Assembly (NCBI RefSeq): GCF_031755915.1
Contig: NC_083379.1
Coordinates: 19,540,001-19,604,000, forward strand
Direction of reading: 5' to 3'
Length of the DNA: 64,000 nt
Source of the DNA: Ziziphus jujuba
Taxonomy: Eukaryota; Streptophyta; Magnoliopsida; Rosales; Rhamnaceae
The number at the start of each line of letters is the position of its first letter. Position 1 is the stretch's first letter. The notes beneath the pieces were generated by a model that searched no databases, was not told the origin of the DNA, and saw nothing but the letters and a program-made list of their open reading frames with translations. Shown piece by piece: positions 1 to 9,261 of the stretch. A program made the position numbers and the translations under genes.

Positions 1-213
1 TCCCCTTAATTTTAATTAAAGTAAAGGAGAGCCTTAGAATTCATAAGGTATTTACTATCTACCGCATACCCTTATTTCTTTCTTTCCCACCTTTCCCATT
101 TGATCTACGTCTCCAATTGGCTCTATGAAACAATCGAAAACGTCCTATCACACGTTCTTGATTAGAGATTAAAGTAAAAATATTAGAGATTAAAGTAAGA
201 ATTTCTTTTGATC
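1..213. other. Unassigned organelle-like sequence with a 17-bp direct repeat
   Basis: No gene recognised. The motif ATTAGAGATTAAAGTAA occurs at 161-177 and again at 182-198, a 21-bp period, so a small tandem duplication sits just before the ndhD piece. The base composition resembles a plastid spacer. Confidence 0.35.
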
Positions 214-371
214 ATAGTAGGCACAATTCAAATAATCTATGCAGCTTCAACATCTCCAGGGCAACGTAATTTAAAAAAAAGAATAGCTTATTCCTCCGTA
301 TCTCATATGGGTTTCATAATTATAGGAATTGGTTCTATAAACGATACAGGACTCAATGGAGCCATTTTACA
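214..371 (+). pseudogene. ndhD: ndhD fragment (plastid NDH subunit 4)
   Basis: The translation includes [20 protein letters not shown] and later [14 protein letters not shown], which is the conserved transmembrane core of the plastid NAD(P)H dehydrogenase subunit NdhD. About 50 residues remain out of about 500. The reading frame is open across the piece but breaks off after GLNGAILQ, where about 17 bp of unmatched sequence leads into a ycf2 fragment. In a plastid the gene product sits in the thylakoid membrane NDH complex; here it is a non-functional nuclear relic. Confidence 0.9.
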
Positions 372-388
372 GTACAAATCCACTAATC

Positions 389-637
389 ATTCTCTATGAA
401 CAATACGAATCGGAGTTTGAAGAAGGGAAAGGAGAAGGAGTCCTCGACCCGCAACGAATAGAGGAGGATTTATTCAATCACATAGTTTGGGCTCCTAGAA
501 TATGGAGCCCTTGGGCCTTTCTATTTGATTGTATCGAAAGGCCCAATGAATTGGGATTTCCCTATTGGGCCAGGTCATTTCGGGGCAAGCGGATCATTTA
601 TGATGAAGAGGATGGACTTCAAGAGAATGATTCGGAG
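389..637 (+). pseudogene. ycf2: ycf2 fragment (plastid), C-terminal region
   Basis: The frame reads [20 protein letters not shown], then [25 protein letters not shown] and [14 protein letters not shown]. This is the conserved stretch of the very large plastid Ycf2 protein towards its C-terminal end. It covers about 83 residues of a protein of more than 2,000. It is fused in frame on its right to an rpoC2 fragment, so the long open frame across 356-736 is a chimera and not a gene. Confidence 0.92.
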
Positions 638-768
638 TTCTATTTTCCTGTAGAGATGGATAAGATATTTCGACACAGCGGCATCTTGATACCGCCGGGA
701 ATGGTAAAAAAAAATGTAAGGAATCAAAAAAATTGAAAAATTGGATCTAATGAATTCAACGGTTCCGG
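638..768 (+). pseudogene. rpoC2: rpoC2 fragment A (plastid RNA polymerase beta'')
   Basis: Reads [19 protein letters not shown] and then, after a frameshift, [10 protein letters not shown] followed by two stops. This is an internal part of the plastid-encoded RNA polymerase beta'' subunit. The part that should follow it in the gene appears in opposite orientation at 838-1150, so the two were probably one segment broken and partly inverted. Confidence 0.85.
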
Positions 769-837
769 CCTAATATAAATAAACAAATAAAGAAGAGTGG
801 CATCAAGACCCTAATAAAAAAAAGGGGGGATATGGCG

Positions 838-1150
838 TCTTAGGAAATCTCGAATCAGACCATTTGTCCTTACTTCAACAAAGGAAGCGTGGGCCTCTTC
901 GATAGAAGAAGTTTTTTTTGTCTTGGTCCCAATTCAACACTAAACAAGTCCGAACTAATTGAATGCTTGTGCCAGAAATTCCCTGAATTGGTTTGCCGTT
1001 TCCATAAAGAATATAATTTACAACTCTAAGTTCTAGATTATCACTTTTCTGCAACGGGTCCCAGGGGAAAAGTGTTTCTAAATTTATACCGTCCGCTATT
1101 TCATATATGATTATGGGCCGAACCAAAACAAAATATTTTTTCTTGGTAGG
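838..1150 (-). pseudogene. rpoC2: rpoC2 fragment B (plastid), inverted
   Basis: On the minus strand this reads [19 protein letters not shown], then [13 protein letters not shown] and [19 protein letters not shown] frameshift follows, then [19 protein letters not shown]. In plastid rpoC2 this text comes directly after the end of fragment A (638-768). The start of this piece therefore continues the end of fragment A, with the order turned round. Confidence 0.9.
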
Positions 1151-1288
1151 AGGCTCTTATTTTCATATTTATCATTCCTTAACTTAATTCTAACTTTCTT
1201 TATTGGAAGAAAATAAGTTGCTTGAAATTTTTAACTTCGAATTGTATACCCCCAAAATGAATGTTGAAATTGGAAAAAACCATCTAAT

Positions 1289-1366
1289 CATTGGAATCTT
1301 TTTTCGGAGTCTATAAACTATACGTCCGCTGGTTGAATCATAACAACTTGCTTCACTTTTGCTTTA
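1289..1366 (-). pseudogene. infA: infA fragment (plastid translation initiation factor 1)
   Basis: The minus-strand frame gives CYDSTSGRIVYRLR, matching the C-terminal part of plastid IF-1 (usual form SRYDSTxGRIIYRLR). A one-base deletion then shifts the frame before a TAG placed as in the normal gene end. Only about 25 residues remain. The match is short, so the call is moderate. Confidence 0.6.
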
Positions 1367-2382
1367 TGTTTAATAGATATATTCTGTATTTTATATAATA
1401 TATAAATAGAAAAAAGAAAAAATAGAAATAATGAAAAAAAATAAAAAATGATATTTTTATTTTTATTAATAATAAATAAAAAAACCTCTTTGATTTCGTC
1501 TGAAAGGGCCCTTTATTTCCACGGCTTGGCCTGGTCAGTGCCTAGCCGGGCCGGGCCTCTTTTGTCTTGTTCAATCGTAATAAGATAAAATGATTTATTT
1601 AATTTGAAAACAATTAATTTGAAACCAAAACAAAAAGCCTTGTTATTGAAACAACAAAAGTCATAAAAAGACCTATTTTGATATAGAATCAAACGATATT
1701 GAATCAAAGCGAGATTTCTTATCTTCTTTATTTTCTTTTTTTTTTTTTTGTTTACTAATATTTTACTGAAATAAAAAATAAATAAAAATAAACCTAAAAC
1801 CTATAATTTTAATTATAATATAAAAAAGAGAAAAAATTAATATTTATAGAATATTAAAATATTAATAATTTTTAATAATTTATATAATATTCTATATTCT
1901 AATTTAGAATTTTATTTATAATATAGAATAGAAATATAGAAAGAATAAAAAAAAAATTTTGAAGTCCTTTTCTTTAATTCTTTAGATTTAGTTAGATTTA
2001 GAGATAATCTAATCAGATTATCTGAAGTGAGGCGAAACCAAGAGAGGTTTATTTGTATAAGAGCAATATAAACAAATATGTATTCTATCTGCGTCTATCT
2101 GATTGATGAGTCATGAGACAATTCATGGTTCAGGTGGTTATTAAGAATAGGAAAGGATAACCGAATTGAGTTCAGGGATTTTACTTTACTAGGTCGAGTT
2201 AGAGACCAATAAATTTTTTTATATTCGAAACCTATTCGAAAGAAGGGGCAGTGGACGAGAAATCAAATCATACATAAATGATGAGTCCTCTTCAAGGCAT
2301 AATATTGAATATTGAGAATGCTCAGTGAATTGGAACAAGTTCGGCAGCGGATCACAAAATCTTGGTGATCTTCTCTAGAAAT
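1367..2382. other. AT-rich plastid-spacer-like stretch, no gene assigned
   Basis: Very AT-rich with A and T runs. It contains one GC-rich island at about 1507-1560. I could not assign any part to a specific organelle gene, although 2,040-2,380 is less AT-rich and may be coding-derived. Confidence 0.4.
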
Positions 2383-2700
2383 TCCCTATAAAAATGGAAA
2401 TATTGAATGAATTGATCGTAAATTAGAATATTTTATGATTTCTGGCCTCGAAGATACTAATCGTAGGAATCGTAAGGAAAATGGAATTTCCACAATGACT
2501 ACAAATCCCTCTGATATCATTTGAGAATACAAATTCTTGTTGTACCCAAAACATTTATTTTGGTCAGAATCATTAGCGGAAATAATCAAATGATTCTGGT
2601 GATACATTCGAGTAATTAAACGTTTTACAATTAGTAAACTAGATTTATTGTCATAACCTACATTTTCCAGCAAACTCGATCCATTTAAACCATGATCATG
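2383..2700 (-). pseudogene. matK: matK fragment (plastid maturase K), N-terminal part
   Basis: The minus strand reads [20 protein letters not shown], then [35 protein letters not shown] and [12 protein letters not shown]. This is the N-terminal region of the plastid group II intron maturase MatK, about 100 of 500 residues. The text breaks after IFPFL. At its upstream end it is joined to mitochondrial ccmC through a shared TTG. Confidence 0.93.
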
Positions 2701-3058
2701 AGCAAAAGGTGCCCCACATAGGTCTTCCCCGAAACCCCCCAGTAACTAAGGTAAACAACGTAAAAAAAGCAACCATTTCTGTATCGATTCCGGAAGAGTG
2801 AAGAAAAAGGGGATGTTTTATAATAGGAAAAAGAAAGTGTTTATAGCCGTAGCGATATAAACAAGAATACTCATCCAAGCCGCAGGAACATGTACATACG
2901 GAATACGAGAATTTCCACCTTGTTGAAGATCTAGTGGTGCTACCTGAAGACTTAAATGAATAGCCATCGCTATTAAGAACAACCGAGATCCAATGAGAAT
3001 TTGCGCGTAGCTTCTGGTCTTTGACATCAAAAAAGAAGGTTGTAATAACGAAACGGAC
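2701..3058 (-). pseudogene. ccmC: ccmC fragment (mitochondrial cytochrome c maturation)
   Basis: The minus strand starts MSVSLLQPSFLMSKTRSYAQ and continues through GNSRIPYVHVPAAWMS and YIATAINTFFFLL. After a one-base deletion it reads [26 protein letters not shown] and MWGTF. This is the N-terminal half of plant mitochondrial CcmC, a multi-pass inner-membrane protein of the haem delivery pathway with the tryptophan-rich WGTFWxWD signature. The gene is not found in plastids. The frameshift and truncation inside the signature make it a pseudogene. It shows that the block mixes DNA from both organelles. Confidence 0.9.
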
Positions 3059-3444
3059 ATGTGAGAATTTGGTCCTAGCTAGTGGAACAAGAAAGACATG
3101 GATCTATATTCAATACGCAATCAAAGGATTTCCCCCAGTGAAGAATTCCCCCTGCTTTGTTTTCTCTCTCAAAGTAATCCACTTAGACTTAGGGAAGAAA
3201 AATATACAAATAAGATCGAAATAAAAATAAAGTATATACGATCTAGAGTAATAGTTGGAGTTGAGTCGTATAGCTTCTTATCTGCTATGGCTCGGCCTTT
3301 TTATGGCAGATATTTGTGCACAGATGCCTTTCTTCATTTTAGGTCTAAATTTTTATCTTTTGTGAGTGCCGAAAAGAAGATTTTGGTATACCTATTTGAA
3401 TACAATTTTATTTGATCAAATTTGGAATTATTAACAAAATTAAG
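3059..3444. other. Unassigned stretch between ccmC and ndhB pieces
   Basis: An open frame of 105 codons crosses much of this interval on the plus strand, but I do not recognise its translation as any plastid or mitochondrial protein. It is probably organelle spacer or a diverged fragment. Confidence 0.3.
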
Positions 3445-3730
3445 ATTATTGTATTGTACAAAAATGGCTATAACAGAGTTTCTGTTATTCGTATTAACAG
3501 CTACTCTAGGAGGAATGTTTTTATGCGGTGCTAAGAATTTAATAACTATCTTTGTAGCTCCAGAATGTTTCAGTTTATGCTCCTACCTATTATCTGGATA
3601 TACCAAGAAAGATGTACGGTCTAATGAGGCTACTATGAAATATTTACTCATGGGTGGGGCAAGCTCTTTTCTTCTGGTACATGGTTTCTCTTGACTATAT
3701 GGTTCATCCGGGGGAGAGATCGAGCTTCAA
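3445..3730 (+). pseudogene. ndhB: ndhB fragment (plastid NDH subunit 2)
   Basis: Reads [55 protein letters not shown] and [10 protein letters not shown], the exon 1 part of plastid ndhB. A tryptophan codon in GFSWLYGSSGG has become TGA (at about 3694). The coding text ends at GEIELQE, where it runs into a plastid 16S rRNA segment sharing the bases AAGAA. Confidence 0.93.
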
Positions 3731-3916
3731 GAACACCAACGGCGAAAGCACTCTGCTGGGCCGACACTGATACTGAGAGAGGAAAGCTAGGGGAGCGAAT
3801 GGGATTAGATACCCCAGTAGTCCTAGCCGTAAACGATGGATACTAGGCACTGTGCGTATCAACCCATGCAGTGCTGTAGATAACGTGTTAAGTATCCCGC
3901 CTGGGGAGTACATTCG
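3729..3916 (+). pseudogene. rrn16: rrn16 fragment (plastid 16S rRNA), internal
   Basis: Begins AACACCAACGGCGAAAGCAC and includes GGGATTAGATACCCCAGTAG and CCTAGCCGTAAACGATGG, which are universally conserved 16S positions, in the plastid rather than the mitochondrial version. It ends at CGCCTGGGGAGTAC. About 190 of 1,490 nt are present, so it is not functional. Confidence 0.93.
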
Positions 3917-4023
3917 AACCCAAAAGTGGCTCTATTTCATTATATTCCATCCATATCCCAATTCCATTCATTTAATATCCCTTTGGTGTCATTGAGATAA
4001 GAGATGTCGTTTCTAGTCTATTG
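3917..4023. other. Plastid-spacer-like filler
   Basis: The sequence resembles a plastid intergenic spacer in composition, but I cannot name its origin. Confidence 0.3.
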
Positions 4024-4660
4024 GGATAATCACATTACTTTTAGGAGCCACTTTAGCTCTTGCTCAAAAAGATATTAAGAGGGGTTTAGCTTATTCTACA
4101 ATGTCTCAATTGGGTTATATGATGTTGGCTCTAGGTATGGGGTCTTATCGAGCGGCTTTATTTCATTTGATTACTCATGCTTATTCAAAAGCATTGTTGT
4201 TTTTAGGATCCAGATCAATTATTCATTCCATGGAAACAATTGTTGGATATTCTCCAGATAAAAGCCAGAATATGGTTCTTATGGGTAGTTTACGAAAACA
4301 TGTACCAATTACAAAACTGCGTTTTTATTAGGTACACTTTCTCTGTGTGGTATTCCACCCCTTGCGTGTTTTTGGTCCAAAGATGAAATTCTTAGTGATA
4401 GTTGGTTATATTCACCGATTTTTGCAATAATCGCTTGTTCCACAGCTGGCTTAACTGCCTTTTATATGTTTTGGATCTATTTACTTACTTTTGAAGGACA
4501 TTTAAACCTTCAGTTTCAAACTTATAGTGGAAAAAAAAAATAGCTCGTTCTATTCAATATCTCTATGGGGTAAAGAAGGGCAAAAAGTTATTAAAAAAAA
4601 TGTTACTTTATTAACTTTATTAACAATGAATAATAATGAAAGGGCTTCTTTTTTTTCTTA
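4024..4660 (+). pseudogene. ndhF: ndhF fragment (plastid NDH subunit 5)
   Basis: Reads [49 protein letters not shown] and [16 protein letters not shown] frameshift is followed by [36 protein letters not shown] and LTFEGHL. This is the proton-pumping core of NdhF, about 200 of 740 residues, and is the longest single gene piece in the block. A frameshift near 4315 and an A-run frameshift near 4540 inactivate it. Confidence 0.94.
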
Positions 4661-4884
4661 CTATAAATTTCATTGTTGTCGATATTGACATGTAGAATGG
4701 GACTCTATCTTTATTTTCATCCGATTAATCAATTTTTCAAAAGATCTATCAGATTACGATGGAGTAAATGATTTGATCAATGAATATTCCATTTTTTTTA
4801 CTTGGATCTAGCTACAGGAGAACAAGAACAGAGAGCTTTCCCCCCTTTTCCACCCGACACTTTGGTCTTAAGAATGCTGGTTTT
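4661..4884. other. Plastid-spacer-like sequence
   Basis: Looks like plastid intergenic DNA joined to the ndhF piece. No gene was identified. Confidence 0.35.
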
Positions 4885-5032
4885 AAGAATGAGTGATTGC
4901 CCTTCTCCGACCCTTACTACCCAAACTGAAAGCGGACAGCTAATGTGTTCCACTTATTGAACAGGGTTCTATTGTCGGTCCGCGACCCCTGGATGCCGAA
5001 GGCGTCCTTGGGGTGATCTCGTAGTTCCTACG
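4885..5032. other. Plastid inverted-repeat spacer near trnV-GAC
   Basis: Contains GATTGCCCTTCTCCGACCCT, then GACAGCTAATG, CGCGACCCCTGGATGCCGAA and GGGTGATCTCGTAGTTCCTA. I recognise this as plastid inverted-repeat sequence between rps12 and trnV-GAC. It is clearly more GC-rich than its neighbours. Confidence 0.7.
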
Positions 5033-5127
5033 GGGTAATAATTATCAACTACTTAATAAAACCGATACGCAAGGTCTTTTATATCTCATGATTCCTCAAA
5101 ATTAAGAAATCAACCTATCCAATACAA

Positions 5128-5440
5128 AAAAAAAAAACCTTTTTGATTGGATGGGAATGAATGAAGAAATACGAAGTTGTCCCGTATCAAATCTGGATCG
5201 TTGGTTTTTCCCAGAATTTTTGATACTTTATAACACGTATAAGATTAAACCATGGGCCATTCCAATCAAACTAATTCTTTTTAATTTGAATATAAATGAA
5301 AATGCTAGTGAAAATAAAAGCATCACTGGAAAGAAAAATAAAGACAACAATCATTATGATTTGTTTGTCCCTGAAAACATTTTATCCCCTAGACGTCGTA
5401 GAGAATTGAGAATTCTAATTTGTTTTAATTCTAGGAATGG
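5128..5440 (+). pseudogene. ycf1: ycf1 (tic214) fragment with internal deletion
   Basis: Reads [31 protein letters not shown] and [20 protein letters not shown], then [19 protein letters not shown] and [10 protein letters not shown]. Both halves belong to the C-terminal third of plastid Ycf1, an inner-envelope protein import component, but in the intact gene they are far apart. A large in-frame internal deletion therefore lies at about 5,345. The open frame runs to 5,489 but its last dozen residues are not Ycf1. Confidence 0.88.
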
Positions 5441-5710
5441 AAATGTGCTTGATTTGCCCCTACCTATTCATATTGTGAGGCTGGCCTAATATGGTTTGTA
5501 AAAAAAAGAAAGACACGGGATCGGAAGAATGGAATCGAAAACCTCTTGAAATCTTAGTAGCTAAGGGCTAAGGCGCTTCTTATTGAAGGATGAATAGTTG
5601 TTCCATAGGCTCTCTATAAAAATAGAGTTTATGGGGTTAGGTTGGGCAAAGGAACCTTAGTACTTAGTAATTCGAAAATTTTCTTGAATCAAGGGTGTTA
5701 CTTATTTTTT
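5441..5710. other. Unassigned plastid-like spacer
   Basis: No recognisable coding match. It lies downstream, on the minus strand, of the ndhI piece. Confidence 0.3.
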
Positions 5711-5795
5711 ATTTGAGGCGAATTCAAAATTGTTCGAATTGTATAATCGTCAATTACTGATATTGGTAAACGACCCAAAGCAATTTGATTATAAT
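5711..5795 (-). pseudogene. ndhI: ndhI C-terminal fragment (plastid NDH subunit I)
   Basis: The minus strand reads [20 protein letters not shown] and then [10 protein letters not shown], the C-terminal end of the plastid NDH iron-sulfur subunit NdhI. Only about 30 residues remain and the two ferredoxin-like cluster motifs are absent. It lies downstream of ndhG (6,481-6,737) on the same strand, as in a plastid, but with an atpA piece wedged between. Confidence 0.82.
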
Positions 5796-5929
5796 TTATA
5801 TATAATTATTAATTATATAATATAAAAAGTATATAATTTAATTATTATTATTAAAATGAGTATTAAATTAAGATTTAATTAATATTGAATTAAGATTGAT
5901 AAAAATTAAAGGTGATCAATTTCTTTTCT
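5796..5929. other. AT-only filler
   Basis: Almost pure A and T with short repeats between the ndhI and atpA pieces. It carries no coding signal. Confidence 0.5.
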
Positions 5930-6250
5930 TTATACTTGTTCCTGAAGTAGAAAACGTTCCAGCTGTTCCTGAATAGCTTCTTTCAAAAGGGCTTCTGCTT
6001 TCTCGGTAAATGTCTTGGTAGAAGCTATGATTTCTTGGAACTGAGGTTTATTCGTTTTTAAGTAAGTACGTAACTCAACGAGAAATTTCCTTACCTGCCC
6101 AATTTCTAATGAATCAAGATAACCATTGATTCCAGTATAAATAGTCATTATCTGTTCTTCCACCGCGAGAGGGGCTGATTGAGATTGTTTGAGCAACTCA
6201 CATAATCGTTGACCTCTTACCAATTGATTCTGAGTAGCTTTATCAATTAA
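5930..6250 (-). pseudogene. atpA: atpA C-terminal fragment (plastid ATP synthase alpha)
   Basis: The minus strand reads [60 protein letters not shown] and ends FLLQEQV with a stop at the natural place. This is the C-terminal helical domain of the CF1 alpha subunit. About 105 of 507 residues are left. The frame is still open, which suggests this piece is no older than its neighbours but was lucky. The nucleotide-binding domain is missing. Confidence 0.93.
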
Positions 6251-6480
6251 ATTTTGATTTATTTCCATATAATATGAACAACAATTCAACGGATTCAATT
6301 GACTAGTGACTAGAATCTAAAAGGTACGGAACAAATAAATAGATTGGTAATAGATCTAATAAAAGAATTTCTATTTTCAACATAAACAATCTTTAATTAG
6401 AATTGAAGAGAAATAGATGTGATAACACAGACTGAAGTTTCATTTGGATTGTTGTTGCTAATTCTATAGATTTACGATTT
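6251..6480. other. Spacer, possibly ndhG-ndhI intergenic
   Basis: It lies directly downstream of ndhG on the minus strand and may be the native ndhG-ndhI spacer. The assignment rests on position, not on a recognised motif. Confidence 0.3.
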
Positions 6481-6737
6481 ATTACTGGCGCGCCACAGTG
6501 ATTGCACCTATCAAAGCGGCTAAAAGAATTATTGAAATGAATTCAAAGGGAAGAAAAAAAATTGTTGATAAATGAATTCCAATTTGTTGACTATTACTTA
6601 TCAAATCTTGCTCTATAATCTGGTTTGATCTTGTAGTCCAAATAATCCCGTACCATGACGTATCCGTAATAGTACTCATTAGTAAAACCAAAATACATGT
6701 ACAAACCAGCAAAGTAACCCCATCTCCAACGGTCTAA
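6481..6737 (-). pseudogene. ndhG: ndhG C-terminal fragment (plastid NDH subunit 6)
   Basis: The minus strand gives [40 protein letters not shown] and ends [10 protein letters not shown] with a natural stop. This is the C-terminal half of plastid NdhG, about 80 residues. Upstream (VGDGVT) it stops abruptly at about 6,737. Confidence 0.92.
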
Positions 6738-7171
6738 AGATTAAAATCTTTGTAATATTCTGAATATTATAAAACATAGCAATTAACATAACAATTACTC
6801 TAGCGCTATATAATTTCGATTTTTTTATCAACCATATGTTTATCAATAATCAATATCTTGATTAGATAGTAAGATTTTTTTTGTGAATTAAAAAATGACT
6901 TTGTAATTATTTTTGAATATTATAATATTAATGTTTATAATATAAAAAATATTAAAAATATTATAATAAAACATTTCCTTTTTAGTTCTTTTTTTTATGT
7001 TATTTATGTTATTGTTATAGAAGTTCTGCCCTAAGAAAAGGGGAAGTGGAAGAAAAAAATGAAAAAGAAAAGTGCAATCCAATTCTAATCGAAAATCTAA
7101 ATCGAAAGGGTTTGAATGAAATCATTAAGAATAGGTATATTGTACACTTTATTTTATTATGCTATTTCCCT
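6738..7171. other. AT-rich stretch without assigned gene
   Basis: Low-complexity A/T sequence leading up to trnD. No coding or RNA signal was recognised. Confidence 0.4.
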
Positions 7172-7245
7172 GGGATTGTAGTTCAATTGGTCAGAGCACC
7201 GCCCTGTCAAGGCGGAAGCTGCAGGTTCGAGCCTCGTCAGTCCTG
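7172..7245 (+). tRNA. trnD-GUC: trnD-GUC, plastid-derived, nearly intact
   Basis: Full 74-nt cloverleaf: acceptor GGGATTG pairs with CAGTCCT (one G-T closing pair), with anticodon loop CTGTCAA (GTC) and T loop TTCGAGC. Compared with the usual plastid gene, the T stem has G-to-A and C-to-T changes that create one A-C mismatch. It is a relic in nuclear DNA that a tRNA finder will probably call as a gene; whether it is transcribed cannot be told. Confidence 0.88.
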
Positions 7246-7495
7246 ACGGATCCAAATCCAATAAAATAACAAAAATACATCAATTCATCTCTCCATTTTT
7301 CTGTGAAAGGGAGTACAAATAGCCGAATTTCATTCAAATGTGATCTAAACAACACACAACTAGAGATTGCATAAAAAAGCAGAAAAAAATCTCAAGTGAG
7401 AAGGAAGTGACGGTGAAGAAAAGGCGTAGGTTGGCCTGGGTTCTTGATCTATACTCACGTTACCTTCCACTAGTTCATCGATAGTGGCTTGCCTT
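7246..7495. other. Plastid-spacer-like sequence after trnD
   Basis: Probably spacer downstream of trnD. No gene was recognised. Confidence 0.35.
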
Positions 7496-7636
7496 CTATC
7501 TTTCCAGCTTTAGGAGAGCGTGATTCTTTTGAGTAATATATCTGGAAATGCCCATTGATTTTTTATTAACACAGTTTCGAACACAAGCGGTACATTCCAA
7601 AATAACCATTACTCGTACATCTTTACCCTTGGCCTT
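7496..7636 (-). pseudogene. rpl33: rpl33 fragment (plastid ribosomal protein L33)
   Basis: The minus strand reads GKDVRV, then [19 protein letters not shown] and LLKLER. The start codon position reads AAG instead of ATG (7,634-7,636). A TAG closes the frame after LER, where the normal gene continues to a zinc-binding CPYC motif. About two thirds of this 66-residue protein remain. A second, separate piece holding only the first codons of rpl33 lies at 11,678. Confidence 0.85.
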
Positions 7637-7673
7637 CCCGAAAGGAAGAACGTGAAATTTTTTTTCCTTTCCG

Positions 7674-7742
7674 CAGGGACCAGGAGATTGGATCTAGCCG
7701 TAAGAAGAACGCTTGGCTGATAAATAACTCACTTCTTAGATA
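7674..7742. other. Plastid inverted-repeat spacer fragment
   Basis: Contains GGGACCAGGAGATTGGATCT, CTAGCCGTAAGAAGAACGCT and TAAATAACTCACTTCTT, which I recognise from the plastid inverted repeat near rps12-trnV. It is separate from the related spacer at 4,885. Confidence 0.65.
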
Positions 7743-8004
7743 AGCCTCTTAAAGAATTAGAAGGCTTAGTATATTGCGATGTGTGATTTGATCAAAATTA
7801 TGATTTTACAAATTCAGAATGAGAAATTGTCATCCCATTCAATCGAATTAGAATGCCCTGGATCTGACATGTCTCTTGGTAGGAGTAACATGAAGCTCAG
7901 AATTATGGGTGTGTTCAATACTCCCAAGTAAAAAGGGAATTGGTCTATGGTCGATTCAGTAACAAATAAATAGAAATTTGTACCTCGTGAAAAAAAAGTT
8001 GTAA
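7743..8004. other. Plastid-like sequence, gene not identified
   Basis: Has the texture of plastid spacer or diverged coding DNA. No confident protein match in six frames. Confidence 0.3.
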
Positions 8005-8094
8005 CAATCTACTAATAAGCCGTTTAATGGCAATTCCATCTATCACTTTATTGTGAAAGGCCAGATTAGCCCGTTCTACCATAAGTACCTCCAT
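8005..8094 (-). pseudogene. rpoC2: rpoC2 N-terminal fragment
   Basis: From an ATG at 8,094 the minus strand reads [20 protein letters not shown] and then [10 protein letters not shown], the start of plastid RNA polymerase beta''. After about 30 residues the match ends. The open frame upstream of this ATG (to 8,220) probably crosses the rpoC1-rpoC2 spacer. Confidence 0.85.
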
Positions 8095-8244
8095 ATTCGG
8101 CTGAGTGGGGTTCGCCAATGGGTTTGAGTCAATGATTGGAAAACTTCCTTTTCTCGATCTTGATTCGCAGAGAAATTCAGGAACTATGGTCCTACTTGAA
8201 CTGGAGAGACCTGAATTCACACTGGTGTCATAGAATTACTTAGC

Positions 8245-8340
8245 TTGGATACCATATTATTGGGTATCATATGAGCAGGCCAAGCAAAATCCTTGTATAG
8301 CTTCTTCGATTTCTCGATAAAGAGAAATATGACCAACAGT
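8245..8340 (-). pseudogene. rpoC2: Probable rpoC2 internal fragment
   Basis: The minus strand reads [20 protein letters not shown] and then CSYDTQ, which I recall as an internal segment of plastid rpoC2. It is short and lies next to an atpB piece of opposite orientation. Confidence 0.5.
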
Positions 8341-8345
8341 GGTTC

Positions 8346-8525
8346 GAACGTATGAGAGTTGGTTTAACTGCCCTAACTATGGCGGAATATTTCTGAGATG
8401 TTAATGAACAAGACGTACTTCTATTTATTGACAATATCTTTCGTTTTGTCCAAGCGGGATCCGAAGTATCGGCCTTGTTGGGTAGAATGCCCTCCGTTAT
8501 GGGATATCAACCCACTCTTAGTACT
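8346..8525 (+). pseudogene. atpB: atpB fragment (plastid ATP synthase beta)
   Basis: Reads [16 protein letters not shown], then TGA where the gene has CGA (arginine), then [33 protein letters not shown] and GYQPTLST. This covers the Walker B region (LLFIDN) of the CF1 beta subunit, about 60 of 498 residues. The CGA-to-TGA change is a typical methyl-C deamination. Confidence 0.93.
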
Positions 8526-8956
8526 ATGTGTGATAGCATCTACTATACCAGGAATATCAATGAACCCGATTATTGAAATTGCTTAAGATACCATTTTTTA
8601 GCTTCTAGAATCTATTTCTTAGTTCAAGATCCCTCTTACTAACTGGAATCAAAGAATTAGTAGATCTGTTCCGCCCAAAATGGGAATGGGCTAGGGTTAT
8701 GAACTTATAATCTATAATCTGATGATCGAGTCGATTCCATGATTATAAGTTCATTCCATACCGGACCAGACCGGAATAGGGTTATATACATTCTAATTAT
8801 GAGAAGGGGTCATTCGAACGTATCTAAATAGATACTATGTTTACATATGGATCCCTACATCATTACATTCCATTTAGGATTAGGAATAGGCGTAATCGGA
8901 CCTGCTTTTTACATATCTCTCGTTATTTGAGACCCTATTCACCTCACCTCTTTGGG
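8526..8956. other. Plastid-spacer-like sequence with a hairpin
   Basis: No coding match. It contains a perfect 12-bp inverted repeat at 8,701-8,752. Confidence 0.4.
8701..8752. terminator. Stem-loop, plastid 3'-UTR type
   Basis: GAACTTATAATC (8,701-8,712) is perfectly complementary to GATTATAAGTTC (8,741-8,752), with a 28-nt loop. Such hairpins flank plastid transcripts as RNA stabilisers. Here it is a relic whose parent gene I could not name. Confidence 0.45.
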
Positions 8957-9192
8957 CTTCTATTCTTTTATTAACTGATTTATGTATAGGATTCCATTCG
9001 CCACACGGTTGGGAACTAATGATTGGCTCTGTCTACAAAGATTTTGGATTTGCTCATAATGATCAAATTATATCAGGTCTTGTTTCTACTTTTCAAGTCA
9101 TTTTAGATACCATTTTTAAATATTGGATCTTTCGTTACTTAAATCGTGTATCTCCGTCACTTGTAGTCATTTATCATTCAATGAATGACTGA
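8957..9192 (+). pseudogene. cemA: cemA C-terminal fragment (plastid envelope protein)
   Basis: Reads [40 protein letters not shown] and [20 protein letters not shown], ending SMND with a natural TGA at 9,190-9,192. This is the C-terminal third of CemA, an inner-envelope protein linked to proton extrusion and carbon uptake. The frame is open but the N-terminal part is missing. Confidence 0.93.
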
Positions 9193-9261
9193 AAAATGAT
9201 AGCTCTATTCAATTATAATGCTTGTTACTTTGTACATAAGCAACCCATTCAAAATTGTACT

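Noticed and set aside
356..736. 126-codon open frame
   Set aside because: It crosses the junction of ycf2 and rpoC2 fragments, so it is a chance fusion and not a gene.
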